A stretch of DNA of 64,000 nucleotides from an uncultured Alcanivorax sp. (lineage in GTDB: Bacteria; Pseudomonadota; Gammaproteobacteria; Pseudomonadales; Alcanivoracaceae): NCBI RefSeq assembly GCF_947258575.1, contig NZ_CAMYIV010000002.1, positions 124,001 to 188,000 on the forward strand, given 5' to 3'. Shown here piece by piece: positions 39,273-47,709 of the stretch. Numbering within the stretch: the stretch's first letter is position 1; each line of letters opens with the position of its first letter. Both the position numbers and the translations under genes were made by a program. Under the pieces are notes generated by a model that did no database searches, was not told the origin of the DNA, and saw nothing but the letters and a program-made list of their open reading frames with translations.

Positions 39273-40606
39273 ATCCGAATCTGATGCTGGGGCTGGCTGC
39301 CCTTGGTGGTGCAGTCTTTGCGGCGCTGTTGGTGCTGTTATTCGAGCGCAGTCGTAGCGCTGGCCGGGAAGCGGAACTGGTGGCCCAGAAGCAGGCACTA
39401 TCGGAGCCGCTGGCCCAGGTGCCGCTGCTGCGAGAGCAGCTTGAAACCAGCCAGCGCCGTTTGCAGGACAGTGAGTCCCGTCTGCAGCAGCTGGCCTCGG
39501 ACAAGGCACGGCTGGAAGAGCGGTTGGCCGGCCAGGAAGAGAAACTGACCTTTGCCGAGAAGAGCCGCGAACAGCTCAAGCAGGAATTCGAAAACCTGTC
39601 CGCACGGATTTTCGAGCAGCGGGGCAAGCAGCTGCAGGAACAACAACAGCAAGGGCTGGACGGCATGCTCAAGCCGTTCCGCGAGCAACTGGCGGACTTC
39701 CGCCGCAGGGTCGATCAGATCCACAGTGACGAGACCCGGGCCCAGGCTTCCCTGATCGAGCAGCTGGGCCAGTTGCGCAGCCTTAACCAGCAGATGCACG
39801 AGGATGCCCGTAACCTTACCGATGCCCTGAAAGGGCAGGTGAAAACCCAGGGTAACTGGGGGGAAATGATCCTCGAGCGGGTGCTGGAATCCTCTGGGCT
39901 GACCCGTGGCCGCGAGTATGAAACCCAGGTCACCCTGAAAGACGACAGCGGCCAGCGACGCCTGCCCGATGCCATCGTCCACCTGCCCGAGAACAAGGAC
40001 GTGGTGATCGACGCCAAGGTGTCCCTGGTGGCCTATGAGCGGTTGTCATCGGCCTCCACCAGCGAAGAGCGGGAGCAGGCCCTGCGCGATCACCTGATGT
40101 CCCTGCGCAGTCATATCAAGGGCCTGGACATCAAGGATTACAGCGGCCTGGAAGGCATTCGCAGCCTGGACTTCGTGCTGCTGTTCATTCCCATCGAAGG
40201 CGCCTTCATGGTGGCCATGGAGCAGGACTCCAGCCTCTATACCGATGCCTTTGCCCGCAACATCGTGCTGGTCAGCCCAACCACCTTGCTGGTCACGTTG
40301 CGCACCATCCAGAACATCTGGCGCTACGAGTACCAGAACCGCAATGCGCTGGATATCGCCGCCCGTGCCGGCAAAATCTGTGATCAGGTGTCGTTGGTCA
40401 CGGAATCCCTGGAAGACGTGGGTGACAAGCTGGCCAAGGCAACATCGTCCTGGGAGCAGACCCGCAAGCGTCTTACCAGCGGTAATGGCAACCTGCTTCG
40501 CCAGGCCCATCAGTTGAAAGATCTGGGTGCCAAGGCTCGCCGCAGCCTGCCGGCACCGGATGAGGAAGAAGACACTGAAGACCTGCAGGACGACAGTACC
40601 GACTGA
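39269..40606 (+). CDS. rmuC: DNA recombination protein RmuC
   Basis: A 445-residue protein with an N-terminal membrane helix (about 4-24), a long coiled coil (about 35-200), then the RmuC nuclease-like domain with GNWGEMILERVLESSGLTRGREYETQ and DVVIDAKVSLVAYERL (PD-D/E-x-K-like). Known in E. coli as limiting inversion at short inverted repeats, which is of note in a window full of palindromes. The C-terminus is acidic. Confidence 0.9.
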   Translation: MNPNLMLGLAALGGAVFAALLVLLFERSRSAGREAELVAQKQALSEPLAQVPLLREQLETSQRRLQDSESRLQQLASDKARLEERLAGQEEKLTFAEKSREQLKQEFENLSARIFEQRGKQLQEQQQQGLDGMLKPFREQLADFRRRVDQIHSDETRAQASLIEQLGQLRSLNQQMHEDARNLTDALKGQVKTQGNWGEMILERVLESSGLTRGREYETQVTLKDDSGQRRLPDAIVHLPENKDVVIDAKVSLVAYERLSSASTSEEREQALRDHLMSLRSHIKGLDIKDYSGLEGIRSLDFVLLFIPIEGAFMVAMEQDSSLYTDAFARNIVLVSPTTLLVTLRTIQNIWRYEYQNRNALDIAARAGKICDQVSLVTESLEDVGDKLAKATSSWEQTRKRLTSGNGNLLRQAHQLKDLGAKARRSLPAPDEEEDTEDLQDDSTD

Positions 40607-40666
40607 TAAGTCAGTCGGACAATGCGGTGTGAATGTTGTAAAAGGTTGCTTTTATATCAAGCGTTT

Positions 40667-40814
40667 TGCATGATAAAAAATATGCAGTAAAACTTCGCGC
40701 AATGTGACGCTATATGTCGTTAAAAACGACAAAAATAGCGATAAAATGCCCGGACTTGGCAGTCATTTTTAATTATTTTCTGGCACCAATGTGCCATCGT
40801 TCTAATATCAGAAC
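40667..40814. promoter_or_regulatory. AT-rich regulatory region with four palindromes, upstream of the protease
   Basis: In order: TGCAT-N10-ATGCA (40667-40686), TGTCGTT-AAA-AACGACA (40715-40731, perfect 7-bp arms), TGGCAC-CAAT-GTGCCA (40781-40796, perfect) and GTTCT-AATATC-AGAAC (40799-40814). A -10-like TAAAAT is at 40742-40747, so the second palindrome would sit over the -35 position. The region is much richer in A/T than the flanking genes. A further imperfect stem (GTTAG ... CTAAC, 40844-40874) ends just before the Shine-Dalgarno GAGGG. The regulators are unknown. Confidence 0.5.
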
Positions 40815-40887
40815 CAGGTCACAGGTATAAGCCGAAATCCTTAGTTAGTATCCGTTGCGTAACGAAACGCTAACTGAGGGTAATTTT

Positions 40888-42522
40888 ATGTATCGTTTGA
40901 TGGTGGCCCTGCTGCTGGGGGCGGGTCTGGTTCAGACGGTATCGGCGTTGGAAGCCCAACCCCGGGTTATCGGGGGACAGGATGTCACACAGGTGCGGCC
41001 GTGGATGGCCGAGGTGGAAATCAGCCGGTCCGGCAATCCCAATTATACGGCGACGCTCTGTGGCGGCACTCTGATTGCTCCCCGCTGGGTGCTGACTGCC
41101 GCCCACTGTGTGGCCAGTGTCGAGGCGGACATGCTGTTTGTCTCCCTGGGCAGTGTTAATCGCACTAGTACAAAAGCGCCGGAGCAACTGGCGGTAACCG
41201 AACTGCAGGTGCATCCCGCCTACAATGCCACCCACTTCCATAATGATCTGGCCCTGCTCAAGCTGGCGGCGCCGAGCCGCTTCACGCCACTGGATATGGC
41301 CAAGCCTCACATTGTTACCGAGCTGGCGGTGGGCAACCACGATGAAGCCCTGCAGGTACTGGGCTGGGGTTCCACCACCCCGGATGGCTTTGCCCTGACC
41401 GAGACCTTGCAGAAAGCGGATCTGGACTTCGTGTCGCCGGACTATTGCGCCAGCCAGTGGAGTAACCTCACTGGCAACCAGATTTGTGCCGGTGAAATGA
41501 ACCCCCAGGGTCAGAAGCAGGATTCCTGCCGTGGCGATAGCGGCGGGCCGCTGGTTTATCGCAAGGATGACCAGCAGTGGCTGGTGGGGGTGACCAGCTA
41601 CGGCCATGAAACCTGTGCCACCGATGGTGTGCCGGCGGTCTATAGCCGTGTGGATCGATACCTGCCCTGGCTGGAAGAGACTACCTCCGGCGGACTGGTG
41701 GACCTACAGACCGAAGGCCTCAACGGCGATCAGTACCGCAACACGTCCAGTGCGGTGACCCTGTATCCGCGCATTGCCAACACCAGTACCCGCAATGACG
41801 CCCGCAATGTGGGCCTGCGTATCGAGCACCAGGCCGGTCTGTCTGTGTCAGTCCCGGGCCTGTCCTGCCGGACCTATACCGGCTACACCGATTGTCGGAA
41901 CAGTCTGTTCCTGGCGCTGGGACAGACCAGTGCCACCTATGCCGTGACTCTGAAGGCTTCGTCCCGCTGGGCGGATCAGGTGCGAGTCAGCCCGATCAGC
42001 GACTCTTACGATTACTTCAGCCTGCGCAGCGAAGCGTTCAATCTGGTATTCAGTAACGAGCCGGATGTGGTGCTCAGCCTGACCACCAACCGCGGCAGTG
42101 ATGGCCATGTACGCGTCAGTGCCCTGGTGCGCAATGCGGCGACTCATCAGACAGCGGCACGGGTGCGTCTGGGCTTCACCCTGCCTGCAGGGTGGGAAAC
42201 CGTTGAGCTGCCGGGCAACTGCAGTGGCAGTCGTAACATTCAGTGCGGTCTTGGGGATCTGGGGCCGGAGCAGTTTGTGGCCCAGCAATTGCTGCTTTCC
42301 GGTGAGGGTTATGACCCCATGACCGTGCAGGTGTGGACCGATAACGGTGACTTTCCTACCGGCGACAGCAAAGCGTATACCCGTCCCGCTCAAGCTCGTA
42401 GCGCCAGCAGCGGTGGCGGCACGACGGCAGGGAGTGACAGTGGTGGTGGCGGGGGAGGTAGCTTGTCGTTCCTGGCGCTGCTGGGCCTAGCCCTGGTTGC
42501 CACTCGACGGCTCCACCAGTGA
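40888..42522 (+). CDS. Secreted trypsin-like serine protease with GlyGly-CTERM anchor
   Basis: A 544-residue S1-family protease. Signal peptide about 1-21; the mature domain starts at a trypsin-like activation site R-VIGGQDV. The triad is His in LTAAHCV, Asp in HNDLALLKL and Ser in GDSGGPLV; six or more Cys fit disulfides. After about residue 270 comes an all-beta region of about 240 residues. The C-terminus has a Ser/Gly linker, a hydrophobic helix (LSFLALLGLALVA) and TRRLHQ: the GlyGly-CTERM signal cut by rhombosortase in type II secretion species. I start at ATG 40888, 7 bp after GAGGG. The 3' end overlaps the convergent gene by 36 bp. Confidence 0.88.
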   Translation: MYRLMVALLLGAGLVQTVSALEAQPRVIGGQDVTQVRPWMAEVEISRSGNPNYTATLCGGTLIAPRWVLTAAHCVASVEADMLFVSLGSVNRTSTKAPEQLAVTELQVHPAYNATHFHNDLALLKLAAPSRFTPLDMAKPHIVTELAVGNHDEALQVLGWGSTTPDGFALTETLQKADLDFVSPDYCASQWSNLTGNQICAGEMNPQGQKQDSCRGDSGGPLVYRKDDQQWLVGVTSYGHETCATDGVPAVYSRVDRYLPWLEETTSGGLVDLQTEGLNGDQYRNTSSAVTLYPRIANTSTRNDARNVGLRIEHQAGLSVSVPGLSCRTYTGYTDCRNSLFLALGQTSATYAVTLKASSRWADQVRVSPISDSYDYFSLRSEAFNLVFSNEPDVVLSLTTNRGSDGHVRVSALVRNAATHQTAARVRLGFTLPAGWETVELPGNCSGSRNIQCGLGDLGPEQFVAQQLLLSGEGYDPMTVQVWTDNGDFPTGDSKAYTRPAQARSASSGGGTTAGSDSGGGGGGSLSFLALLGLALVATRRLHQ

Positions 42523-43329
42523 CAGATGGCGCTGGCGCTCCGGCGCCAGCGCGCCCTGATTGCCTTTCCAGGGCACCGCATCCATGCCCTTGGGGACTTC
42601 CGCGAGCTGGAACGGCGCCTTGATAATCTCGAAGTAGGGCGAGTGATCGAAATCTGCGGCGGTAATGGCTCGTGGCTGTAGTCGAAGCAGGCGGCTACCG
42701 GAGCCGTTTTCCTTCACCAGCGGCAGCACCGGGAACTGTACGAAACTGAACGCATCGGCAACGACGGTGCCAGTCAGTGCCCGGGCCAACTCCCCGGCCC
42801 AGCGCCGGAACAGGTTGACGCGCCAGCGTAGCGGCAGCCATCGCCATGGCATCAGGGTCAATAACGCCAGCGCCACCCAGGACTGGCTGCCACCGGCGCC
42901 GATTCGGCTGATGGCATAGCGCAATACGTCCTGGGCTTCATTGTCACTCAGTCCCTGGGCCCGGCAGACACGTATCTGTCGGCCTTCCAGGGCAGACAAC
43001 GGTTCCACGATCAGGCCCCGTTCCAGGCGCGCATCAATCACCAGTTGGGTATCCGGTTCGCAGGGGGTGTAATCCCCCAGCAAGGCACGCAGGGCCGGGT
43101 CAGCCACGTCATGAAGTCGACCGATATAGAGCACCGCCCGGGCAAAGCGGCTGTCGCCGATTACCTTGAAGGTGCGGTCCACACTGCTATGGCCGGCCAC
43201 CAGCAGCACATCACAGGGCTTGAGTACGGTGCGCAGGCTGTCCAGGTCGGCACTGGGCTGGCCACTGAACGGCTCGTCTCGCTGCAGGCGGCGGCAGATC
43301 CATTGATAAAAGGCCAGTTGGCGACTCAT
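42487..43329 (-). CDS. YiiX/YebB-like NlpC/P60-family cysteine hydrolase
   Basis: A 280-residue protein resembling the YiiX/orthopox G6R-like branch of permuted NlpC/P60 enzymes. Seen: LKPCDVLLVAGHSSVDRTFKVIG near residues 35-57 (with a His), VIDARLERGLIVEPLSAL, and a basic-hydrophobic patch in the middle (WVALALLTLMPWRWLPLRWR) that may touch the membrane. The late segment TVVADAFSFVQFPV would place the nucleophile where a Cys is expected, but I see no Cys there, so activity is uncertain. The start ATG 43329 has GGAGTG upstream. It lies 35 bp after the aminotransferase gene. Confidence 0.6.
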   Translation of the reverse strand: MSRQLAFYQWICRRLQRDEPFSGQPSADLDSLRTVLKPCDVLLVAGHSSVDRTFKVIGDSRFARAVLYIGRLHDVADPALRALLGDYTPCEPDTQLVIDARLERGLIVEPLSALEGRQIRVCRAQGLSDNEAQDVLRYAISRIGAGGSQSWVALALLTLMPWRWLPLRWRVNLFRRWAGELARALTGTVVADAFSFVQFPVLPLVKENGSGSRLLRLQPRAITAADFDHSPYFEIIKAPFQLAEVPKGMDAVPWKGNQGALAPERQRHLSLVEPSSGNQG

Positions 43330-43364
43330 GGGCACTCCATGTGCGGGAAACGAGGTTCTGGAGC

Positions 43365-44471
43365 TTACAACAGGCTCAGGGCCCGGTCGATGACCGAATA
43401 GTCGGTATAGAAATGCGGTGAAAAACGCACCCCGCCACCTCGTTCCGCACAAACCACGCCGGCCTGTCGCAAGCGCTGGAAGGTGTCTGCTGGCGTTTCA
43501 CCGGGCAGGGTAAAGGTGACAATCCCGGCCCGGCGCTGCCGGTCTACCGGGCTGAGTAGTGAGGCACCCCGTTCCCGCAAGCCGTCGATCAGCCGCTGGA
43601 TGCGATCCTGCAGGGCCTCGGCGACGTGCGTCATCCCTTCCTCTTCGAGCAGGGACAGGGATGCCTCCAGGGCATGTGCGCCGAGCATATTGGGGCTGCC
43701 GCATTCGAAACGACGGGCATTATCGGCCACTTGCCAGTCGGTGGTGGTGTAGTTGCCGGCATTGGCCACCATATGCCAGCCGTGCTGGCGCAGGGTCAGT
43801 TTGTCCTGTACTGCCTTGCGGCAGTAGAACAATGCCAGCCCCTCCGGGCCCAGCATCCACTTGTGGCCGTCGGCCACCACAAAATCCGCCTTGGCCTGTT
43901 CCGCCGAAAAGGGCAGGGCGCCGAGGATCTGGATGGCGTCCACACAGAACAGGATGTCCCGCTCCCGGCAGGCGGCGCCGATGGGCGCCATGTCCATCAG
44001 CAGGCCGGTGCCGTATTGCACCGCGGACAGGGACACCAGCCGGGTTCGGGGCCCCAGTGCCTCAATCACTGCCTGTTCCGGTTGCGGCGTATCCAGGCTT
44101 ACGGCGATCACTTCCACGCCCTGATCCGCCAGCGCTTCCCAGGGGATACGGTTGGACGGGAACTCCTGATTGCTGATCACGATTTGGTCGCCGGGCTGCC
44201 AGTCAATGCCCTGGGCAATCACCGACAACCCCTCTGAGGTGTTTTTCAGCAGCGCGATCTCGTCGGTGCTGACCCCGCCAATCAGCCAGGAAAGTCGCTC
44301 ACGCAGGCGTTGTTCCACTTTCAGCCAGTGGGGGTAATCACGGGCACCGATCTCACAATTCTGGCGAGCGAATTCCGCCACCGCATCGCGGCTACGGGCA
44401 GGCCAGGGCGCCACCGCAGCGTGGTTGAGATAAAGCAGGTCTTCACGGTGGGGAAATTCCGGGTGAGCCAT
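43365..44471 (-). CDS. Class V aminotransferase (cysteine desulfurase-like)
   Basis: A 368-residue PLP enzyme of fold type I. Seen: LYLNHAAVAPWPARS at the start, KNTSEGLSVIAQG (phosphate loop), FCVDAIQILGALPF (Asp to the PLP ring), and the Schiff-base Lys in VADGHKWMLGPEGLALFY. A C-terminal block GVVCAERGGGVRFSPHFYT resembles the SufS/Csd-like and isopenicillin-epimerase-like branch. No catalytic Cys loop typical of desulfurases is obvious. The substrate is unknown. The start at 44471 has GGAGAC upstream. Confidence 0.82.
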   Translation of the reverse strand: MAHPEFPHREDLLYLNHAAVAPWPARSRDAVAEFARQNCEIGARDYPHWLKVEQRLRERLSWLIGGVSTDEIALLKNTSEGLSVIAQGIDWQPGDQIVISNQEFPSNRIPWEALADQGVEVIAVSLDTPQPEQAVIEALGPRTRLVSLSAVQYGTGLLMDMAPIGAACRERDILFCVDAIQILGALPFSAEQAKADFVVADGHKWMLGPEGLALFYCRKAVQDKLTLRQHGWHMVANAGNYTTTDWQVADNARRFECGSPNMLGAHALEASLSLLEEEGMTHVAEALQDRIQRLIDGLRERGASLLSPVDRQRRAGIVTFTLPGETPADTFQRLRQAGVVCAERGGGVRFSPHFYTDYSVIDRALSLL

Positions 44472-44626
44472 GATGTCTCCATGCTGGGCGGGTAAGTCAT
44501 GACGCTATGCTACCCCCTGAGGGATTTCCATCAATACAAGCCTGTGTTTATAAAAAGGGAATACGTTAGAATTGCGGCAGTTAAGCCGTCTTTACGTCTG
44601 GTATGGCGGGTTCGAAGGAGAAATAG

Positions 44627-45262
44627 ATGGGTGACCTGGAAAAAGCCACGCGCAAGGCGCAGGAATTTCGTCAACGGGAGCGCCAGATTCTGGATGCAGC
44701 CCTTGAGCTGTTCCTGGAAGAGGGCGAGGACCGTGTGACCGTGGAAATGATTGCTGACCGGGTCGGTATCGGCAAGGGCACCATCTACAAGCATTTCGAG
44801 ACCAAGAACGAGATTTATCTGCTGTTGATGCTCCGTTATGAGGAGGATCTGGCCGAGGTATTCCAGACCATCTCCGGCGGCGATGACAAGGAGCGGCTGG
44901 CACGGGAATATTTCCGTTTCCGGATCAGTGATCCCAAGCGTTACCAGTTGTTCGATCGCCTTGAGAACAAGGTGATCAAGGACCATGCCCTGCCGGAACT
45001 GGTGGACAAGCTGCATCGCATTCGCGAAGCCAACTTTGCCCGCCTCACCGATATCGTCAAGGCGCGTATTGCCGAAGGGTCACTGGAAGATGTGGACCCG
45101 ATCTATCACATCTGTTCCGCCTGGGCGCTGGCCCATGGCGCGGTGGCGCTGATGGAATCCCCGTTCTACCAGAAGCTGATCGACGACAAGGATGACTTCC
45201 TGGATTTCCTGATCGAGATCGGCATTCGCATGGGCAACAAGGGGCAACGGGGGCCACGATGA
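44627..45262 (+). CDS. TetR/AcrR-family transcriptional regulator
   Basis: A 211-residue repressor-type regulator. The helix-turn-helix is at about 20-65 (RQILDAALELFLEEG ... TVEMIADRVGIGKGTIYKHFETK). The C-terminal ligand domain has no family name I can give. GGAGA precedes the ATG. It overlaps the DUF1285 gene by 4 bp, a pairing common in pseudomonads. The target is not shown by sequence; the divergent aminotransferase gene is one candidate. Confidence 0.88.
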   Translation: MGDLEKATRKAQEFRQRERQILDAALELFLEEGEDRVTVEMIADRVGIGKGTIYKHFETKNEIYLLLMLRYEEDLAEVFQTISGGDDKERLAREYFRFRISDPKRYQLFDRLENKVIKDHALPELVDKLHRIREANFARLTDIVKARIAEGSLEDVDPIYHICSAWALAHGAVALMESPFYQKLIDDKDDFLDFLIEIGIRMGNKGQRGPR

Positions 45263-45810
45263 AACAGGCGGAGGAACTGCTGGCGCTGCTGGAAAAGGCA
45301 GGCAAGGATGAAAGCGGCCTGCCGCCAGTGCACCAGTGGAAGCCGGAACGGCATGCGGACATCGACATGCGCATCGCTCGGGATGGCACCTGGTACTACC
45401 AGAACTCCCCCATCCAGCGTGAGCGTATGGTGGCGTTGTTCTCCACCATTTTGCTGCGCGAAGGCGATGACTACTTCCTGATCACCCCGGTGGAAAAGCT
45501 GCGCATCCAGGTAGACGATGCCCCCTTCGTAGCGGTGGAAGTGCAGCGCCTGGAAGAGGGCGGGGTGAAAAAGCTGGTCTTCACCACCAATGTGGGCAGC
45601 CACGTGGTGGCCGGCGACAAGCACCCTCTACGCGTGGAAACCGACCCGCAAACCGGCGAGCCTTCACCGTATCTGCTGGTACGGGAAAACCTGGAAGCGC
45701 TTATCGGCCGTTCTGCGTTTTATCAGCTGGTGGATTGGGCGTTTGAGGAAGAGGGAAAGCTGTTTGTGGAAAGCGATGGTCGGCGTTTTGAGTTGGGCAG
45801 CCTAGGGTAA
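45259..45810 (+). CDS. DUF1285 protein
   Basis: A 183-residue cytoplasmic protein of the DUF1285 family. Seen: LPPVHQWKPERHADIDMRIARDGTWYYQNSPIQRERMV and YFLITPVEKLRIQVDDAPF, the family's typical blocks, then LLVRENLEALIGRSAFYQLVDWA. Function unknown. Its TAA stop codon forms the first bases of a heptad-repeat arm. Confidence 0.85.
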   Translation: MKQAEELLALLEKAGKDESGLPPVHQWKPERHADIDMRIARDGTWYYQNSPIQRERMVALFSTILLREGDDYFLITPVEKLRIQVDDAPFVAVEVQRLEEGGVKKLVFTTNVGSHVVAGDKHPLRVETDPQTGEPSPYLLVRENLEALIGRSAFYQLVDWAFEEEGKLFVESDGRRFELGSLG

Positions 45811-45970
45811 TTAATAGTTAATAATGAATAATTAATAGCTGCGCGATATGTGTGTAGCCATAACATAAACGCATGAGGCCGCGCCCATACTCTGGGCGCG
45901 GCCTCATGCGTTGCAAACAAGACAATAGGGTATCGCGCGTTATTAATTATTAACTATTCATTATTAATTA
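45809..45970. repeat. Heptad-armed palindromic element (copy 3, AATTAAT arms)
   Basis: The left arm is AATTAAT, AGTTAAT, AATGAAT, AATTAAT (45809-45836), then AGCTGCGCG. The right arm is CGCGCGTT, then ATTAATT, ATTAACT, ATTCATT, ATTAATT (45942-45969). The core is a perfect 18-bp stem (45870-45887 / 45893-45910) containing GGCCGCGCCC / GGGCGCGGCC with loop TACTC. Both convergent neighbours end inside it: the DUF1285 stop at 45808-45810 and the kinase stop at 45970-45968. Confidence 0.88.
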
Positions 45971-47674
45971 TCTCGTCGCGACGCTAATCAACAACAACAC
46001 CACAAGCACAATACTGATCCCTTTCCAGATCCGAAGCTGCCGGACATCGTTGTCCACCGCCGGTTTGCGGCTGCGTATGGGGCGGCGCAGGGCGTCGCGG
46101 AATTCGGCAGCGTCGCTGAAGCGTTGTTTGGGTTGATGTTGCAGGGCGATCTGCAGCACGTTGTTGATCCACAGCGGCACAAAAGCATTGTGACCTTGCA
46201 AGGGTGGTAGGGGGCGATGGGCGGATTTTTCGTAGCGGCCCTGCCACGGCAGCGAACCGGTGAGCATTTCATGGATGATCACCGCCGCGGAAAACAGGTC
46301 GCTCTGTTCGCTGGGGGCGGCGCCATCCAGCAGTTCCGGGGCGCTGTAATCCCGGGTGCCCAGGGGGATACCCGCATTGTGTTGCTCCATGCCGCGGCAA
46401 TGACAACTGCCGAAATCCACGATGCGGACCAGACCGTCGGTATCCACCATGATGTTGTCCGGCTTCAGGTCGCCGTGAATCACATCGGCCCGGTGCAGGG
46501 CACGGATGCCGTTGAGTAACTGATCGGCCAGATACAGTTTTTCTTCCACCGCCACATCCGGGTGTTCTTTCAGCCATTGTTGCAGCGTCACACCGTCGAT
46601 GAACTCCAGATGCTGATAGAGGCAGCTGGGGTTGTCCGGCAGTGGCAGGGTGCGCAGCAGGTGGGCATTGCGCAGGCGTTGGCCTACCCAGCCCTCCATG
46701 ACAAACCGCTCAAGGGCATCCCGGTCGTCTTCCAGATTCACCGACGGTGTTTTGAGCACCGACTGCTTGCCGCTTTCATCTTCCACCAGATACAGGTGGC
46801 TGCGCACACTGGCATACAGCTCCCGTTTTATGGTGAAACCGTCGACACGAATTCCCGGGCTCAGCGGCGGGGGCAGTGGCAGGCTGCCGCGCTGGCGAAG
46901 GGCTTCGTCGGCGCTGGCGTCGGGCAGGCCATCCACCTGCAGCACCTGACAGCTCAGGTTGTCATCGCTACCGCTGGCCAGGGCCGCTTCCACCAGGCTG
47001 CGGGCAGCCACTTCTGGCTGGCCACTGGCACGCACGATGCCCTGCATGCGCGAACGGGAGAGGAAACCATGCACGCCATCACTGGTAAGCAGGAACACAT
47101 CGCCTACCTGCAAGTCGCTGCTGCTGTAATCCACATCCAGACGGGTATCGCCACCCATGACCCGGGTGAGAACCTGGCGGTTGTCCCCGATCATGCGGCT
47201 GTGGTCACGGGTCAGGCATTCCAGACGCTCATTCCGCAGTCGCCAGATACGCGAATCGCCCACCTGGAAAAGGTGTGCGGTTCGCGAGCGCAGGATCAGC
47301 AGGGACAGGGTGCACAGGTGGCTTTCCCCGGCCAGGGTCTGCCGGCACAGCCAGCGGTTCAGGGCTTCCAGTACCCGCTGCGCGGAGCGGGGCACACTCC
47401 ACAATGATGGCGTTGCATAGTAGTCATTGATAAAGCCGAGTACACAGGATTCCGCGGCTTCCCGTGCCGCACCGGCGCTGGACAAGCCATCGGCCAGGGC
47501 GGCGACAATGCCCTTGGTACGCAGCAATGGGCCATCAGGAATCTGCATGGCCAGGGCATCCTGATTATGCAATTTGGGCCCGGCATCACTGTACTGGCCG
47601 ATGCGGACCTGCGGGTGCAGGTCCGGCTCGGGGGCAATGGCCGGTGCCTCGGCCGTGACGTTGGCAACATCCAT
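45968..47674 (-). CDS. PP2C phosphatase / Ser-Thr protein kinase fusion
   Basis: A 568-residue two-domain signalling protein. Residues about 25-250 are a PP2C phosphatase (HNQDAL, ALADGLSSAG, QVGDSRIWRL, LTSDGVHGFL, SDDNLSCQV, the metal Asp set). Residues about 270-530 are a Hanks-type kinase: Lys in QSVLKTP, catalytic loop VIHGDLKPDN, DFGSCHC, and SAPELLDG. A C-terminal helix (GISIVLVVLLLISVA) would anchor it in the membrane. It lies 35 bp after the nitrate transporter, as PA1782 does beside nasA in Pseudomonas aeruginosa. I start at ATG 47674 behind AGGAG; TTG at 47680 is also possible. Confidence 0.9.
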   Translation of the reverse strand: MDVANVTAEAPAIAPEPDLHPQVRIGQYSDAGPKLHNQDALAMQIPDGPLLRTKGIVAALADGLSSAGAAREAAESCVLGFINDYYATPSLWSVPRSAQRVLEALNRWLCRQTLAGESHLCTLSLLILRSRTAHLFQVGDSRIWRLRNERLECLTRDHSRMIGDNRQVLTRVMGGDTRLDVDYSSSDLQVGDVFLLTSDGVHGFLSRSRMQGIVRASGQPEVAARSLVEAALASGSDDNLSCQVLQVDGLPDASADEALRQRGSLPLPPPLSPGIRVDGFTIKRELYASVRSHLYLVEDESGKQSVLKTPSVNLEDDRDALERFVMEGWVGQRLRNAHLLRTLPLPDNPSCLYQHLEFIDGVTLQQWLKEHPDVAVEEKLYLADQLLNGIRALHRADVIHGDLKPDNIMVDTDGLVRIVDFGSCHCRGMEQHNAGIPLGTRDYSAPELLDGAAPSEQSDLFSAAVIIHEMLTGSLPWQGRYEKSAHRPLPPLQGHNAFVPLWINNVLQIALQHQPKQRFSDAAEFRDALRRPIRSRKPAVDNDVRQLRIWKGISIVLVVLLLISVATR

Positions 47675-47709
47675 GATCAAAACTCCTGTGTATGACCTGC
47701 CGATAACAC

